A stretch of DNA of 64,000 nucleotides, from the NCBI RefSeq assembly GCF_001421325.1, contig NZ_LMJY01000016.1, positions 310,307 through 374,306 on the forward strand. The letters run 5' to 3'. Below the pieces are notes generated by a model. The model did no database searches and was not told the origin of the DNA. It was given only the letters and a program-made list of their open reading frames with translations. This DNA comes from Novosphingobium sp. Leaf2 (lineage in GTDB: Bacteria > Pseudomonadota > Alphaproteobacteria > Sphingomonadales > Sphingomonadaceae). A program made the translations under genes and the position numbers. Below, piece by piece: positions 1 through 8,476 of the stretch; positions within the stretch are counted from its first letter, which is position 1; the number at the start of each line of letters is the position of its first letter.

Positions 1-547
1 TGCGGAATTGCGACAGCCCGTGGCTCGATGCCTCATAGGCCACATGCGTCACGCCCTCGCGGGCAAGGCCGGACAAGTTGGCGAGGAACGTGACGACATC
101 GGGCGTGGTGAGCCCGGTGGAAACCGTCTCGTCACCCGTCGTCACACCCAGAGTGCCGATGGACGCCGCACGCTCGCCCGACATGCGCCAGATCTGCCGG
201 GTCAGCTCGACGGTGGAGGTCTTGCCGTTGGTGCCCGTCACCGCCACCAGCGTTTCGGGGACCGGCGCGAAGAACGACGCGGCCAGGCGAGCGAAGAGCC
301 GGCGTGGTTCGGCATCGGCGAAGTGGATCGCGCCCTCCACCTTGGCGTCGGGAGCGGCAACCACGGCCACTGCGCCCGAGGCGATGGCAGCGGCGATGAA
401 ATCCTCGCCATTGAAACGCCCGCCACGAAAGGCACCGAAGATCGTGCCCGGCGCAACCTTGCGATGGTCGATCGCAAAGCCGGTGACGTTCGCATCGTCA
501 CCGTTCAGCGCAACGCCCGCTGCGGCGCACAGGCCCGACAGTTTCAT
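1..547 (-). CDS. murE: UDP-N-acetylmuramyl-tripeptide synthetase MurE, N-terminal part (cut by window edge)
   Basis: Adds meso-diaminopimelate to UDP-MurNAc-L-Ala-D-Glu in cytoplasmic peptidoglycan precursor synthesis. Reading the minus strand from the ATG at 547 gives a protein beginning MKLSGLCAAAGVALNGDD, followed by a region like the Mur ligase N-terminal domain and then the ATP-binding motif VTGTNGKTSTVELT near residue 103. The start overlaps the ftsI stop by 4 bp (ATGA), as expected for translationally coupled dcw genes. About 182 codons are present and the C-terminal catalytic part lies outside the window. The position after ftsI and the wording of the P-loop favour MurE over MurF, MurC or MurD. 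Confidence 0.93.
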   Translation of the reverse strand, partial: MKLSGLCAAAGVALNGDDANVTGFAIDHRKVAPGTIFGAFRGGRFNGEDFIAAAIASGAVAVVAAPDAKVEGAIHFADAEPRRLFARLAASFFAPVPETLVAVTGTNGKTSTVELTRQIWRMSGERAASIGTLGVTTGDETVSTGLTTPDVVTFLANLSGLAREGVTHVAYEASSHGLSQFR

Positions 548-2319
548 TCGCCAGCCGCCCCCGCTGGGATCAGCGGCTTGAGGTCGGATGTGTCGATGTC
601 GCGGGTTTCGTCCGGCATGATCCCCAGCAACGGCCCGATGCGCGGAACCAGCCGCTGGATCACGGGCGCGGCATTGTATGCCGCCGTGCGCTGGAACAGC
701 GTGGCAGCGGTGCCCTGCGGTTCGTCCATCATCGAAATGATGACGAAACGCGGCTTGTCCATGGGGAACGCCGCGGCGAAGGTGGAGATCAGCGAATGAT
801 GGCGATACCCGCCCGCGCCCGGCTTTTCAGCCGAGCCGGTTTTGCCGCCGACCCGGAACCCGGGGGCATCCGCCTTGCGACCCGTGCCGTACTGCACGAT
901 CATGCGCAGCAACTGGCGGATGCGCGCGCTGGTCGCGGCGGTGAACACGCGGCGTCCCGCCGGCACCTGATCGGGCGACAGCTTCTTGAGCGTCGATGGC
1001 CGCCAGATCCCGCCGTTCACGAGCGCGGCATAGGCGGCCGCCAGATGCAGCGGGGTTACCGCGATACCGTGGCCGTAGCCCACCGTCATCGTGCGCAGGC
1101 GCGGCCACTGTCCGCTGGCCCAGATCGGGAAGCCCTTGGCCGGCAGCTCCACCGGTGGGCGTTGGTTCATGCCCAGCGATTCCATCGTTTTCTTCAGCCG
1201 CACCCCGCCCAGTTCATCGGCGATCTGGGCGGTCACGATGTTGGATGAATGGATCAGCGTTTCCAAAACGTTGAGCGAGGCGCCATAGTGGTGGGTATCA
1301 TGGATCGTGAACCCGGCCACATGCAGTGGTGCGGCGGGCCAGCGGCGGCTGAGATCGGTGATGGTCCCGGCGTCCAGCGCGGCGGCAACGGTGATCGGCT
1401 TGAAGGTGGAGCCCAGTTCGTACACCTGGTTGCTCACCCGGTTGAAACCGTGCGGCACATCGCCGTTCGCCGCTTCCTGCGGGGTGATGATCATGTCCGT
1501 GGGCTTGACGTGATTGGGATCGAAGGACGGCAATGATGCCAGCGCCAGAATCTCACCGGTGTCCACATCCAGCACGACGCCCGCCGCGCCCTTGGCCTGG
1601 CTGAGCTGCATTGCGCGGGCCAGTTCATCTTCCAGGGCGCTCTGCACCCGGAAGTCGATTGACAGCACCGAGGGCGTGGCGCGGCCCTGCGGGCTGACCA
1701 GCTGATCGTTGAACGCTTGCTCCATGCCCACCTTGCCGTGGCCGTAGCTGTCCACATAGCCCAGCACGTGCGCGGCCATCGAGCCTTGCGGATAGAAGCG
1801 CGTCGCCTCCAGCGGGAATTCCAGCGCCGGTTCGCCCAGTGCGTGCACCTTGTTGGCGTCTTCAGGCAACAGCGACTTGCGCAAGTAACCCGGCTTGCCG
1901 GACCGAAGTTTGGCAAGGATTTCGTCTCGATCAAGATCGGGGAAGATGCGCAGTAGGCGGGCCGTCACCTCTTCCGGGCTGTGGATCAGCGCGGAACCTT
2001 CGGTCATCGCCTTGGGGTTGAACCACAGCGAATAGACGCGAAAATCGCGGGCCAGCGGCACGCCGTTGCGGTCCACGATCTCGCCCCGATCGGGGGTGAG
2101 GATGTCCGCCAGCTCGCCATGCCGCGGCGCGGCACCCGTGACGCCCAGAAAGATAATGCGCCCAAGGGCCAATACGCCCACCAGCGCGAAGACGGCCAGG
2201 ATCCACAACGTGCGCAGCTTGGCCACCAGAAGCGAGCGTTGCCGCACGTTGACCAGCCGGCGACGCCCTACCGAAACGGCAGTCGGCATCGCGCCGAGCG
2301 GAAAGGCCGGTGCGTTCAC
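544..2319 (-). CDS. ftsI: Division transpeptidase FtsI (PBP3)
   Basis: Class B penicillin-binding protein that cross-links septal peptidoglycan in the periplasm. The 591-residue protein has a basic N-terminus, one membrane anchor at about residues 37-60, a dimerisation domain, and a transpeptidase domain with all three active-site motifs: STFK at 304-307 (nucleophile S304), SSN at 358-360 and KTG at 493-495. The length is usual for the family. The N-terminus overlaps the preceding FtsL-like gene by 4 bp and its stop overlaps murE by 4 bp, so it is part of one polycistronic unit with rsmH and mraZ. Confidence 0.96.
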   Translation of the reverse strand: MNAPAFPLGAMPTAVSVGRRRLVNVRQRSLLVAKLRTLWILAVFALVGVLALGRIIFLGVTGAAPRHGELADILTPDRGEIVDRNGVPLARDFRVYSLWFNPKAMTEGSALIHSPEEVTARLLRIFPDLDRDEILAKLRSGKPGYLRKSLLPEDANKVHALGEPALEFPLEATRFYPQGSMAAHVLGYVDSYGHGKVGMEQAFNDQLVSPQGRATPSVLSIDFRVQSALEDELARAMQLSQAKGAAGVVLDVDTGEILALASLPSFDPNHVKPTDMIITPQEAANGDVPHGFNRVSNQVYELGSTFKPITVAAALDAGTITDLSRRWPAAPLHVAGFTIHDTHHYGASLNVLETLIHSSNIVTAQIADELGGVRLKKTMESLGMNQRPPVELPAKGFPIWASGQWPRLRTMTVGYGHGIAVTPLHLAAAYAALVNGGIWRPSTLKKLSPDQVPAGRRVFTAATSARIRQLLRMIVQYGTGRKADAPGFRVGGKTGSAEKPGAGGYRHHSLISTFAAAFPMDKPRFVIISMMDEPQGTAATLFQRTAAYNAAPVIQRLVPRIGPLLGIMPDETRDIDTSDLKPLIPAGAAGE

Positions 2320-2861
2320 TGCGCCACGGCTTCCGCAACTTCGATGTGCGCCAGCCGCTTGCCCAGCGCGGCGGCGTCGCGCCGCAGCGCGTCGCGCTCA
2401 GGATCACGACCTGCAGCTGACGCGTCCGCACTGGCAGCGCTCGGCAATGCCGCTGCCGTAGCGCCGGTTACCGGCGAAACCATCGCCAGCAAGGACGATC
2501 CGTCGCTGCTGCCCGTCGTCTCCGCATTGGCATAGCGGATCGGAGCCGGCGCGCCGGGCCCGGCGGGCATGCCAAGCGCGGCCAGCTGACGCTCGCCCTC
2601 GATATATTGCCCCGCCATCGGCGCCTTGTAGCCGAATTCGATGTCGTTCAGATCGCGCAGGGCCTGCTGGTTGGAGCGGGTCTGAAATTCGGTCTGCAGG
2701 AAATCGATGTCCTGGCGCACCCACACGATGCGCTTTTCGGTATCGTGCACCTGGCTTTTCACCGCGTTCACGCGCAGCGTCAGGCCAAGCGTCACCGCCC
2801 CGCACACCACCAGCGTGGTAATCCAGCCGATTGATCGGACACGATCACTGGTGAAGTTCAT
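2316..2861 (-). CDS. ftsL: FtsL-like bitopic cell division protein
   Basis: Small single-pass protein in the FtsL position, between rsmH and ftsI. It has a short cytoplasmic N-terminus, one membrane segment at about residues 14-32 and then a periplasmic helical stretch (residues 33-75, heptad-like, with many charged and Q residues) that fits the FtsL/DivIC coiled coil binding FtsB and FtsQ. At 181 residues it is longer than enterobacterial FtsL (about 120) because of a low-complexity Ala/Ser-rich tail. FtsL sequences diverge strongly, so the name rests mainly on position, topology and size. It overlaps rsmH and ftsI by 4 bp each. Confidence 0.8.
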   Translation of the reverse strand: MNFTSDRVRSIGWITTLVVCGAVTLGLTLRVNAVKSQVHDTEKRIVWVRQDIDFLQTEFQTRSNQQALRDLNDIEFGYKAPMAGQYIEGERQLAALGMPAGPGAPAPIRYANAETTGSSDGSSLLAMVSPVTGATAAALPSAASADASAAGRDPERDALRRDAAALGKRLAHIEVAEAVAQ

Positions 2862-3874
2862 GCGGCACTCCTTGGGCTGAGGGAGCCATCGGTGTTTCTG
2901 GGGGGAGCGTCGGTACGGATCGCGCTGCGCAGGGTGGCGGAGCGCGAGCGGGGATTGGCGGCAAGTTCAGCCTCGCCGGCGCGCACGGCCTTCGCCACGT
3001 TGGCAAAGGGCGCCGGCGCGCTGACGGTAACAGGCAAGTGGCGCGAGGTGCTTTGGCCAGCACTGCTGGCATCGCGCAGGAAATGCTTCACCTTGCGGTC
3101 CTCAAGGCTGTGGAACGTCACCACCGCCAGCCGCCCGCCGTCGCGCAGCAGCGTTTCCGCGGCAGCAAGCCCGGCGTCGAGTTCGTCCAGTTCGCCGTTC
3201 ACGTGAATGCGGATCGCCTGGAAGCTGCGGATCGCCGGATCCTTGGGGGCAGAGTTGCCCTTGTAGGCCGGGTTGTACCCCAGCGCCTTGCGCACAGCGC
3301 GCGCAAGGTCTCCGGTTGTCGCCAGCGGGCGCGCCGCCACGATGGCGCGGGCGACCCGGCGTGACTGACGCTCTTCCCCATAGACGTACAGGACATCGGC
3401 AATCTGCGCTTCGTCCGCCTCGTTGACGAAGTCCGCGGCAGAGGGGCCATCCTGGCTCATGCGCATGTCAAGCGGGCCGTCCGACCCGAACGCGAATCCG
3501 CGCTCAGCCTGATCCAGTTGCATTGAGGACACACCGATGTCCATGACCACGCCATCAACCTTGTCGATCCCAGCATCTCCAAGACTTTCAACCATTTCGG
3601 AGAAGCGGCGCGGGTGCAACACGAGGCGCGGCGGATCACCGGCAAGTTCGGGCCATTTCCCCGGATTATTTTGCGCGGCCGCAATTGCATCGGGATCGCG
3701 GTCGAACGCATGCACCGTCGCCCCCTCGTCGAGCAGGCGCCGGGTGTAGCCACCGGCGCCGAACGTGGCATCGACGATAAGGTCGCCGCCCCGGGGGTTC
3801 AGGGCGGCGACCACCTCCGTGAGGAGCACGGGAACATGGGGCTGGGCCGACACAGGCACGCAGTGGCCGCTCAC
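2858..3874 (-). CDS. rsmH: 16S rRNA (cytosine-1402-N4)-methyltransferase RsmH
   Basis: Methylates C1402 of 16S rRNA in the ribosomal P site using S-adenosylmethionine. The start of the mature family fold is visible as [16 protein letters not shown], followed by the SAM-binding motif [14 protein letters not shown] and the later [17 protein letters not shown] block, all typical of MraW/RsmH. The reading frame stays open upstream to a TTG at 3919, but I chose the GTG at 3874: it overlaps the mraZ stop as GTGA and gives a normal 338-residue protein. Together with mraZ and ftsL it forms the conserved head of the dcw cluster. Confidence 0.95.
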   Translation of the reverse strand: MSGHCVPVSAQPHVPVLLTEVVAALNPRGGDLIVDATFGAGGYTRRLLDEGATVHAFDRDPDAIAAAQNNPGKWPELAGDPPRLVLHPRRFSEMVESLGDAGIDKVDGVVMDIGVSSMQLDQAERGFAFGSDGPLDMRMSQDGPSAADFVNEADEAQIADVLYVYGEERQSRRVARAIVAARPLATTGDLARAVRKALGYNPAYKGNSAPKDPAIRSFQAIRIHVNGELDELDAGLAAAETLLRDGGRLAVVTFHSLEDRKVKHFLRDASSAGQSTSRHLPVTVSAPAPFANVAKAVRAGEAELAANPRSRSATLRSAIRTDAPPRNTDGSLSPRSAA

Positions 3875-4374
3875 TTCTTCTTGGCCTTGGCGCGTTCGGC
3901 TTCCTGCAGCGACCGGCAAGTCGCGATGGCAGCCTCGAAGTCGGGATCGTCAGCCAGCTTGTAGAGCTCGTCCGGGCTCCAGATCAGCACGGTGCGGCCG
4001 ATGCCCTGGAAGAACAGCTCGTCGTCCAGTGCCGCCAGGCTGGTCAGCGCTTCGGGCATGGTGAAACGGCCGCTGCCATCGAAGGGCACCTGCTGGAAGT
4101 TGTAAAGCTGCATGGCGCGCTTGTCGCGATTGAAGGGCCGACCGGCGGCGTCCGCGCGTGCCTGCTCGGCATCGAGCTGGCTTTCGAACTCGTCAACGCG
4201 CGAAGCGCCGAAGCCGACGAGGCATTTCCATTCCGGATGCTTGGCAAGGCACAGCACGTCCTTGCCGCTGGAATCACGCACGGTGGAACGCAGGACGTTG
4301 GGCAGCACGAAGCGGTTCTTGTCGCGTAGAAGCGAAAAGCCCTGCCCGCTGTAAATGTATGGCTGCCCCGCCAT
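3871..4374 (-). CDS. mraZ: MraZ, dcw-cluster transcriptional regulator
   Basis: First gene of the division and cell-wall cluster. The protein (167 residues) carries two AbrB-like MraZ repeats: the first with [10 protein letters not shown] and the second with [13 protein letters not shown], followed by the helix containing [16 protein letters not shown]. Members form ring-shaped oligomers, bind short G-rich direct repeats upstream of their own gene and repress the cluster. It starts at an ATG after an intergenic region that holds G-rich repeats (see 4511-4550). The lysine-rich C-terminus is common in alphaproteobacterial members. Confidence 0.95.
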   Translation of the reverse strand: MAGQPYIYSGQGFSLLRDKNRFVLPNVLRSTVRDSSGKDVLCLAKHPEWKCLVGFGASRVDEFESQLDAEQARADAAGRPFNRDKRAMQLYNFQQVPFDGSGRFTMPEALTSLAALDDELFFQGIGRTVLIWSPDELYKLADDPDFEAAIATCRSLQEAERAKAKKK

Positions 4375-4885
4375 GGTGCCAACTTCGCCCCTGAGTAACC
4401 ACCCGGACCAAGACCAAGACCCGACGCCCGGCGGCGCAGCAACGCGCCGGGGGCCCGCGCCCCGGACGGACGCGGCGGGACTCAGCCATACCGATTGACC
4501 GCGGTTCTATATCGGGAAGAGTGGGGATAAAAGGGAAATTTGGGGACAAGGCATGATTTAGTCGATGATAACTTTGCCTTTTGACGGACAACGCGCATCG
4601 ACAGGCATTGAAAGTGTACACAACTTCATGAATTATAATGATTTTTTTCACACAAAGATGATCCCGTGCCATCCCCACAAGGCAACGAGATTTCGGGCAG
4701 ATATTGATGTTTGGGGATGAAGCCATGACCGGCTTCGCCGTTAGTGCGCAAAGCCAGGAATTATCTGGCGTGAAACCCGCAGGAATAGGCGCTGCCTGTT
4801 ATGAACCGAGGAAAGTTTAACAGCGCCTGCACCTGCATCACGCCCAGCATCCCCGGCTTTCCCCGATCACGCGTGGCGTAACCTG
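4375..4885. other. 511-bp intergenic region upstream of the dcw cluster
   Basis: No convincing gene. It is locally AT-rich (4550-4660) compared with its GC-rich surroundings, which suggests the dcw promoter lies here; on the minus strand a TATAAT sequence occurs near 4637 but no good -35 partner was found. Besides the GGGA array at 4511-4550, two GGGA units 10 bp apart occur on the minus strand at about 4664-4678, and one TGGGGA at 4712. The mraZ leader (about 4425-4465) can form two GC hairpins, one with arms CCCGGCG and CGCCGGG (4427-4433 and 4445-4451). Downstream of this region lies the end of the next minus-strand gene's territory with nothing recognisable in 4727-4885. Confidence 0.55.
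4511..4550 (+). promoter_or_regulatory. Candidate MraZ operator: four GGGA repeats at 10-bp steps
   Basis: Four GGGA units on the plus strand end at 4517, 4527, 4536 and 4546, that is with steps of 10, 9 and 10 bp; two of them are TGGGGA. MraZ is known to bind TGGGN-type direct repeats with about 10-bp spacing upstream of mraZ. The array lies about 140 bp upstream of the mraZ start, on the strand opposite to transcription. Binding is inferred from pattern and position only. Confidence 0.5.
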
Positions 4886-5245
4886 TCACGGTTGAGGAGG
4901 CGACGCTGGTTCGCCGGTAGATTCGGGCGAGGCCTTGGGGTTCGTTGCCTGGACCGGCGTAGGATCGGCCGCCGGCACCACGCCGATATCGGCCAGCGGG
5001 TCGCTGGCGGCCTTGGTAGGCTTGGTATCCACCGCAACGACCTTCTGTACAGGGTCCTGCGTATCCGAAAGCCGCAGCCGATCGCGAATGACGTTGGCAA
5101 GGCCCACGATCAGCAGCATCGCGCATAGCCCGAACAACCCGATCTGCAGCCGGTACACCGCCTGCGAGCGCAGTTCGCGCGTCGTGGGTGGCGCAAAATG
5201 CTGCGCCGTCTTGAGAGGTTCGAGGATGCTGGGCGGGTCGATCAT
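4886..5245 (-). CDS. Small single-pass membrane protein, unknown function
   Basis: 119 residues starting MIDPPSILEPLKTAQ. A cytoplasmic N-terminal stretch of about 30 residues is followed by one hydrophobic segment (about 34-52, LQIGLFGLCAMLLIVGLAN) and a polar tail rich in proline, alanine and threonine that ends in SPPQP, probably periplasmic. Base composition and codon use match the neighbours and the start is an ATG. I do not recognise a family. It is followed downstream by the cysteine synthase gene after 42 bp, so the two could be co-transcribed with it upstream or not; nothing in the sequence decides. Confidence 0.7.
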   Translation of the reverse strand: MIDPPSILEPLKTAQHFAPPTTRELRSQAVYRLQIGLFGLCAMLLIVGLANVIRDRLRLSDTQDPVQKVVAVDTKPTKAASDPLADIGVVPAADPTPVQATNPKASPESTGEPASPPQP

Positions 5246-5287
5246 ATCGTGAGAAAACGTCCTGCCACTATCTGCATTACGCTTAGC

Positions 5288-6325
5288 TTAACCCGCGAGC
5301 CAGGGGAAGACGGGCAACCCCTTCGCTTCCAGCCATTCGCGGTTGTAGAGCGACGAAAGGTAGCGAAAACCGGTGTCGCACAAAATGGTGGCCACGCGCG
5401 CATCCGTGCGCCCTTCCTCCACCAGCTTGCGGCCAAGCGCCACGGCGCCGGCCACATTGATCCCTGAGGACAAGCCCAGGCACAGCCCTTCTTCATCGAG
5501 CAGGCGCGAAACCCACTCCAGCCCGTCTTCGTCGGAAATGCGAAATTGCGTGTCGATCGGCGAGCCTTCCAGATTGGCGGTGATGCGCCCCTGCCCGATG
5601 CCCTCGGCAACCGAACTGCCTTCCGCCTTCAGTTCGCCATGCGCGTAGTAATTGTAAAGCGCTGCGCCGTGCGGATCGGTCAGGGCAATGACGATGGTAT
5701 CGTCGAATGCCTTGAGCCCCATCCCCGTGCCGGCAATCGTGCCCCCGGTGCCGGCCGCGCAGGTGAAGCCGTCGATCCGGCCACCCATTTGTTCCCAGAT
5801 TTCCGGGGCGGTCGATTCGATATGGGCCTTGCGGTTGGCGATGTTGTCGAACTGGTTGGCCCAGATCGCGCCCGCGGTTTCCTCGGCAAGCCGGCGCGAG
5901 GTGTGTACGAAGTGGCCGGGGTTCGAAAACGCGGCGGCAGGAACCAGGACCAGTTCGGCGCCCAACGCCCGCAGCGTGTCCATCTTTTCCCGTGACTGGG
6001 TTTCCGGCATCACGATCACGGTCTTGTAGCCCAGCGCATTGGCGACCAGCGCCAGACCGATGCCGGTATTGCCCGCCGTGCCTTCCACGATCGTGCCGCC
6101 GGGCTGCAACAGGCCCTTCGCTTCGGCATCGCGCACGATCCACAACGCCGCGCGATCCTTTACCGAGGCGCCGGGGTTGGCAAATTCGCACTTGCCCCAG
6201 ATTTCGCAGCCCGCAGCGGCGCTTGGGCCCTTGAGCAGAACCAGCGGAGTATTGCCGATCAGATCGAGCGTGGAGCCCCTGGCGTGGGGCGTGGAAGCAG
6301 TGGCGCAAGCCTGTGTCGCAGTCAT
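5288..6325 (-). CDS. cysK: Cysteine synthase family PLP enzyme
   Basis: O-acetylserine (thiol)-lyase type enzyme making cysteine from O-acetylserine and sulfide, or a close beta-replacement relative. Fold type II PLP motifs are present: the Schiff-base lysine in NPGASVKDRAA, the substrate loop GTAGNTGIGLA (the classical CysK reading is TSGNTG), and the phosphate loop AAGTGGTIAGTG. I chose the ATG at 6325 (MTATQACATAS); the frame is open back to 6361 but that extension lies in the inverted repeat between the genes. Length 345 residues, about 30 more than enterobacterial CysK, with a C-terminal extension. The TAGNTG variant leaves cystathionine beta-synthase-like specificity possible. Confidence 0.87.
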   Translation of the reverse strand: MTATQACATASTPHARGSTLDLIGNTPLVLLKGPSAAAGCEIWGKCEFANPGASVKDRAALWIVRDAEAKGLLQPGGTIVEGTAGNTGIGLALVANALGYKTVIVMPETQSREKMDTLRALGAELVLVPAAAFSNPGHFVHTSRRLAEETAGAIWANQFDNIANRKAHIESTAPEIWEQMGGRIDGFTCAAGTGGTIAGTGMGLKAFDDTIVIALTDPHGAALYNYYAHGELKAEGSSVAEGIGQGRITANLEGSPIDTQFRISDEDGLEWVSRLLDEEGLCLGLSSGINVAGAVALGRKLVEEGRTDARVATILCDTGFRYLSSLYNREWLEAKGLPVFPWLAG

Positions 6326-6344
6326 GACGCGACAGGTAGGAAGC

Positions 6345-6383
6345 CCATGCCAAACGCGCAAACGATTTGCGCGTTTGGCATGG
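6345..6383. repeat. Perfect 18-bp inverted repeat with 3-nt loop
   Basis: Left arm CCATGCCAAACGCGCAAA (6345-6362), loop CGA, right arm TTTGCGCGTTTGGCATGG (6366-6383). It lies between the ferredoxin stop and the cysteine synthase start. The stem is long and perfect but no T-run follows on either strand, so it is either a Rho-dependent or processing hairpin, or a mobile-type palindromic element. Confidence 0.85.
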
Positions 6384-6395
6384 CAAATCGAGCTA

Positions 6396-6713
6396 TCAGT
6401 CTTCCGGCGCGATGGTGACCTTCAGGCCTTCCAGTTCCGCCGTCACCGGCACCTGGCAGGAGAGGCGCGAATATGCATTACGATGGTCAGAGCTGTCGAG
6501 CAGATCGTTTTCGTCTTCGCTCATCTTCGGCAGCTTGTCGATGAACGCAGGGTCGACGTGCACGTGGCATGTCGCGCACGAGCAGCAACCGCCACACAGC
6601 GCCAGCAGTTCATCGAAGCCATTGTCGCGAATCGCTTCCATCAGGCTAACGCCTTCAGCAGCTTCGACGCTGGTTTCTTCACCTGAGTGGTTTACGACGA
6701 CAATCTGCGGCAT
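6396..6713 (-). CDS. 2Fe-2S ferredoxin
   Basis: Electron carrier of the adrenodoxin/putidaredoxin-type ferredoxin family, 105 residues. Cluster ligands are visible: [15 protein letters not shown] gives cysteines in the C-x5-C-x2-C pattern (C40, C46, C49) with the fourth ligand in RLSCQV near residue 86. Such ferredoxins feed cytochromes P450, ring-hydroxylating oxygenases or, in the IscX/Fdx role, Fe-S assembly. No oxygenase, P450 or reductase gene lies next to it, so the partner is unknown. Extra cysteines at 43 and 44 are noteworthy but common in this subgroup. Starts with ATG at 6713. Confidence 0.92.
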   Translation of the reverse strand: MPQIVVVNHSGEETSVEAAEGVSLMEAIRDNGFDELLALCGGCCSCATCHVHVDPAFIDKLPKMSEDENDLLDSSDHRNAYSRLSCQVPVTAELEGLKVTIAPED

Positions 6714-6817
6714 GGCTCTGGGTTTCCTCTTCGTGCGTCCTGGTGTCGATACTGTTCTGGCGCTCTTCGCGCTGGCTGCTACCGGGTGCTTCCTGCTTTT
6801 GCAAGGTTCCGAAAATC

Positions 6818-7435
6818 ATGGGTTTGACTGCCGATCAACTTCGCCTGGGCCTGGATGCCATCGCCGCGCGTGAGCCTGCGATCGCGCGCGCTCTGACGGT
6901 CGCTGGTTACCCCGAACCGCGCATCCAGCCGACCGGCTACGCCACCTTGCTGCGCACCATCGTCGGCCAGCAGGTCAGCGTCGCCTCCGCCGCGTCGGTA
7001 TGGGCGCGGCTGGAGGGCCTGCTAGGCGACACCATACCGCCCGAGGCCCTACTCGCCGCCGAGTTCGATGCCCTGCGCGGATGCGGCCTGTCTCGCCAGA
7101 AGCAGGGCTACGTGCGCTCGCTGTGCGAACTGGTCGTGGCCGGCAGCCTGGACTTCTCAAGCCTGCCGGCGGACGACGAGGAAGCCATCGCGCAACTCGT
7201 GCGCATCAAAGGCGTGGGCCGCTGGTCCGCCGAGATCTACCTGCTGTTCGCCGAAGGCCGCCCGGACATCTGGCCCGCCGGCGACCTTGCCGTGCAGGCC
7301 GGCATGCACAAGCTGCTGGGGCTAGACGCGCGCCCGAGCGAAAAGGAGACCCGCGCCCTTGCAGAAGACTGGCGACCGCATCGCGGCGCGGCAGCGATCT
7401 TCACTTGGCACTGCTATAATAACGCGGCGCTATAA
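6818..7435 (+). CDS. DNA-3-methyladenine glycosylase II (AlkA/MAG-like, HhH-GPD)
   Basis: Base-excision repair enzyme removing alkylated purines from DNA. The protein (205 residues from the ATG at 6818, MGLTADQLRLG) has the helix-hairpin-helix segment LVRIKGVGRWSAEIYLLFA and the GPD loop with the catalytic aspartate in WPAGDLAVQAG, both typical of HhH-GPD glycosylases. It lacks the N-terminal beta domain of E. coli AlkA and resembles the compact MAG1-type enzymes. The reading frame is open upstream to 6743, but that segment overlaps the promoter side of the divergent ferredoxin gene and does not look like family sequence. Confidence 0.9.
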   Translation: MGLTADQLRLGLDAIAAREPAIARALTVAGYPEPRIQPTGYATLLRTIVGQQVSVASAASVWARLEGLLGDTIPPEALLAAEFDALRGCGLSRQKQGYVRSLCELVVAGSLDFSSLPADDEEAIAQLVRIKGVGRWSAEIYLLFAEGRPDIWPAGDLAVQAGMHKLLGLDARPSEKETRALAEDWRPHRGAAAIFTWHCYNNAAL

Positions 7436-7554
7436 AGGGGTTTAGTTGATGAAACACATGCGCAGGATCACGATAGCGCTGCCGCCGCGTTTCCCTTGCG
7501 GTATAACAGCGGCGGGATACTAACATCCCTTGCGCGTGTAGGAAAACGGCGCGG

Positions 7555-7848
7555 TTACACGATACTTTCGATAAACACCGCCATCGCCGCATCGCGCGCG
7601 CTCAGCCCGCCGGCATCGTGCGTGGTCAGGGTGATGCGCAAAGTCGCGTAGACGTTGAACCATTCCGGGTGATGGTCCGCCTTGTCCGCATAGAGCGCAA
7701 CGCGCGTCATGAAGCCGAACGCGGCGTTGAAATCGGCGAACTTAAATTCCGCTTCGATCGCCGCGCCGTCTGCGCGCAAGGTCCAGCGCGGGAACTGCGC
7801 GAGCAGGTCGTCACGCTCGGCATCGGTAAGGCGGGCAATAGTGGCCAT
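7555..7848 (-). CDS. phhB: 4a-hydroxytetrahydrobiopterin dehydratase (PCD/DCoH-like)
   Basis: Pterin-4a-carbinolamine dehydratase that recycles the cofactor of aromatic amino acid hydroxylases, or acts in molybdopterin or other pterin metabolism. The short protein (about 97 residues) shows the family signature around [29 protein letters not shown], with the conserved HHPEW active-site histidines. The ATG at 7848 has a GGAG Shine-Dalgarno sequence 8 nt upstream; a GTG at 7854 is less likely. No phenylalanine hydroxylase gene is next to it. It converges with the glycosylase gene across 119 bp that hold a weak hairpin (7482-7515). Confidence 0.93.
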   Translation of the reverse strand: MATIARLTDAERDDLLAQFPRWTLRADGAAIEAEFKFADFNAAFGFMTRVALYADKADHHPEWFNVYATLRITLTTHDAGGLSARDAAMAVFIESIV

Positions 7849-7897
7849 CGTCACGTCTCCTTGGCAGACCTTCGCGTTTCACCTAAGCCGGCGCGCG

Positions 7898-8476
7898 ATG
7901 CAAGAGGCCGCCGTTTCCGCAACCGATCTCGCCTGCCGCCGGGGCGACCGGGTGCTGTTCGCGCGGCTGTCTCTGGCCTTGGAAGCCGGCGCGGCGCTGC
8001 ATGTGAGCGGCCCTAACGGCATCGGCAAATCCAGCCTGCTGCGCATCATCGCCGGGCTTGCCCCCGCGTTTGCCGGCAGCGTCACCGTGCACGGCACCGT
8101 CGGCTTGCTGGACGAACGGCACGCTCTGGACCCGGCGCTGCCGCTGGGCCGCGCGCTGGCATTTTGGCAGCGGCTGGATGGCGCCGGCGATATGCAGCTT
8201 GATCGCCTCGGACTTACCGACCTGCTCGATGTGCCGGTGCGCTATCTGTCTACCGGGCAAAAGAAGCGCGCCGCACTGGCCCGGCTGCTGGGACAAAGGG
8301 CGCAGGTGTGGCTGTTGGACGAACCGCTCAACGGGCTGGACGGCCCCGCCGTGGAACTGGCGCAGGCGCTGACGCGGGAACACTGTGCGGGCGACGGCAT
8401 CGCGCTGATCGCGTCGCATCAGCCATTCCACCTTGCCGGCATGTATACCCTGCGGCTTGCGGACCATGCCGCATGA
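7898..8476 (+). CDS. ccmA: Haem exporter ATP-binding protein CcmA
   Basis: ATPase subunit of the CcmABCD haem-handling ABC transporter used in c-type cytochrome maturation (System I). The 192-residue protein has Walker A SGPNGIGKSSLLR, the ABC signature YLSTGQKKRAALARLL and Walker B VWLLDEPLNGLDG, and it is about the usual short CcmA length. Start at the ATG at 7898; the open frame continues upstream but overlaps the phhB promoter. The stop overlaps the ccmB start by 4 bp (ATGA), so the two are translationally coupled. The remaining ccm genes are not in the window. Confidence 0.92.
   Translation: MQEAAVSATDLACRRGDRVLFARLSLALEAGAALHVSGPNGIGKSSLLRIIAGLAPAFAGSVTVHGTVGLLDERHALDPALPLGRALAFWQRLDGAGDMQLDRLGLTDLLDVPVRYLSTGQKKRAALARLLGQRAQVWLLDEPLNGLDGPAVELAQALTREHCAGDGIALIASHQPFHLAGMYTLRLADHAA

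Noticed and set aside
4522..4718. Several ATCCCCACA/TTATCCCCA-like sequences suggesting DnaA boxes and an origin
   Set aside because: They differ from the DnaA box core at key positions, no dnaA, dnaN or parAB genes are near, and the 10-bp periodic G-repeats fit an MraZ operator better.
7436..7554. Terminator between the glycosylase and pterin dehydratase genes
   Set aside because: The only stem (7482-7515) has a 20-nt loop and no T run, too weak to annotate.
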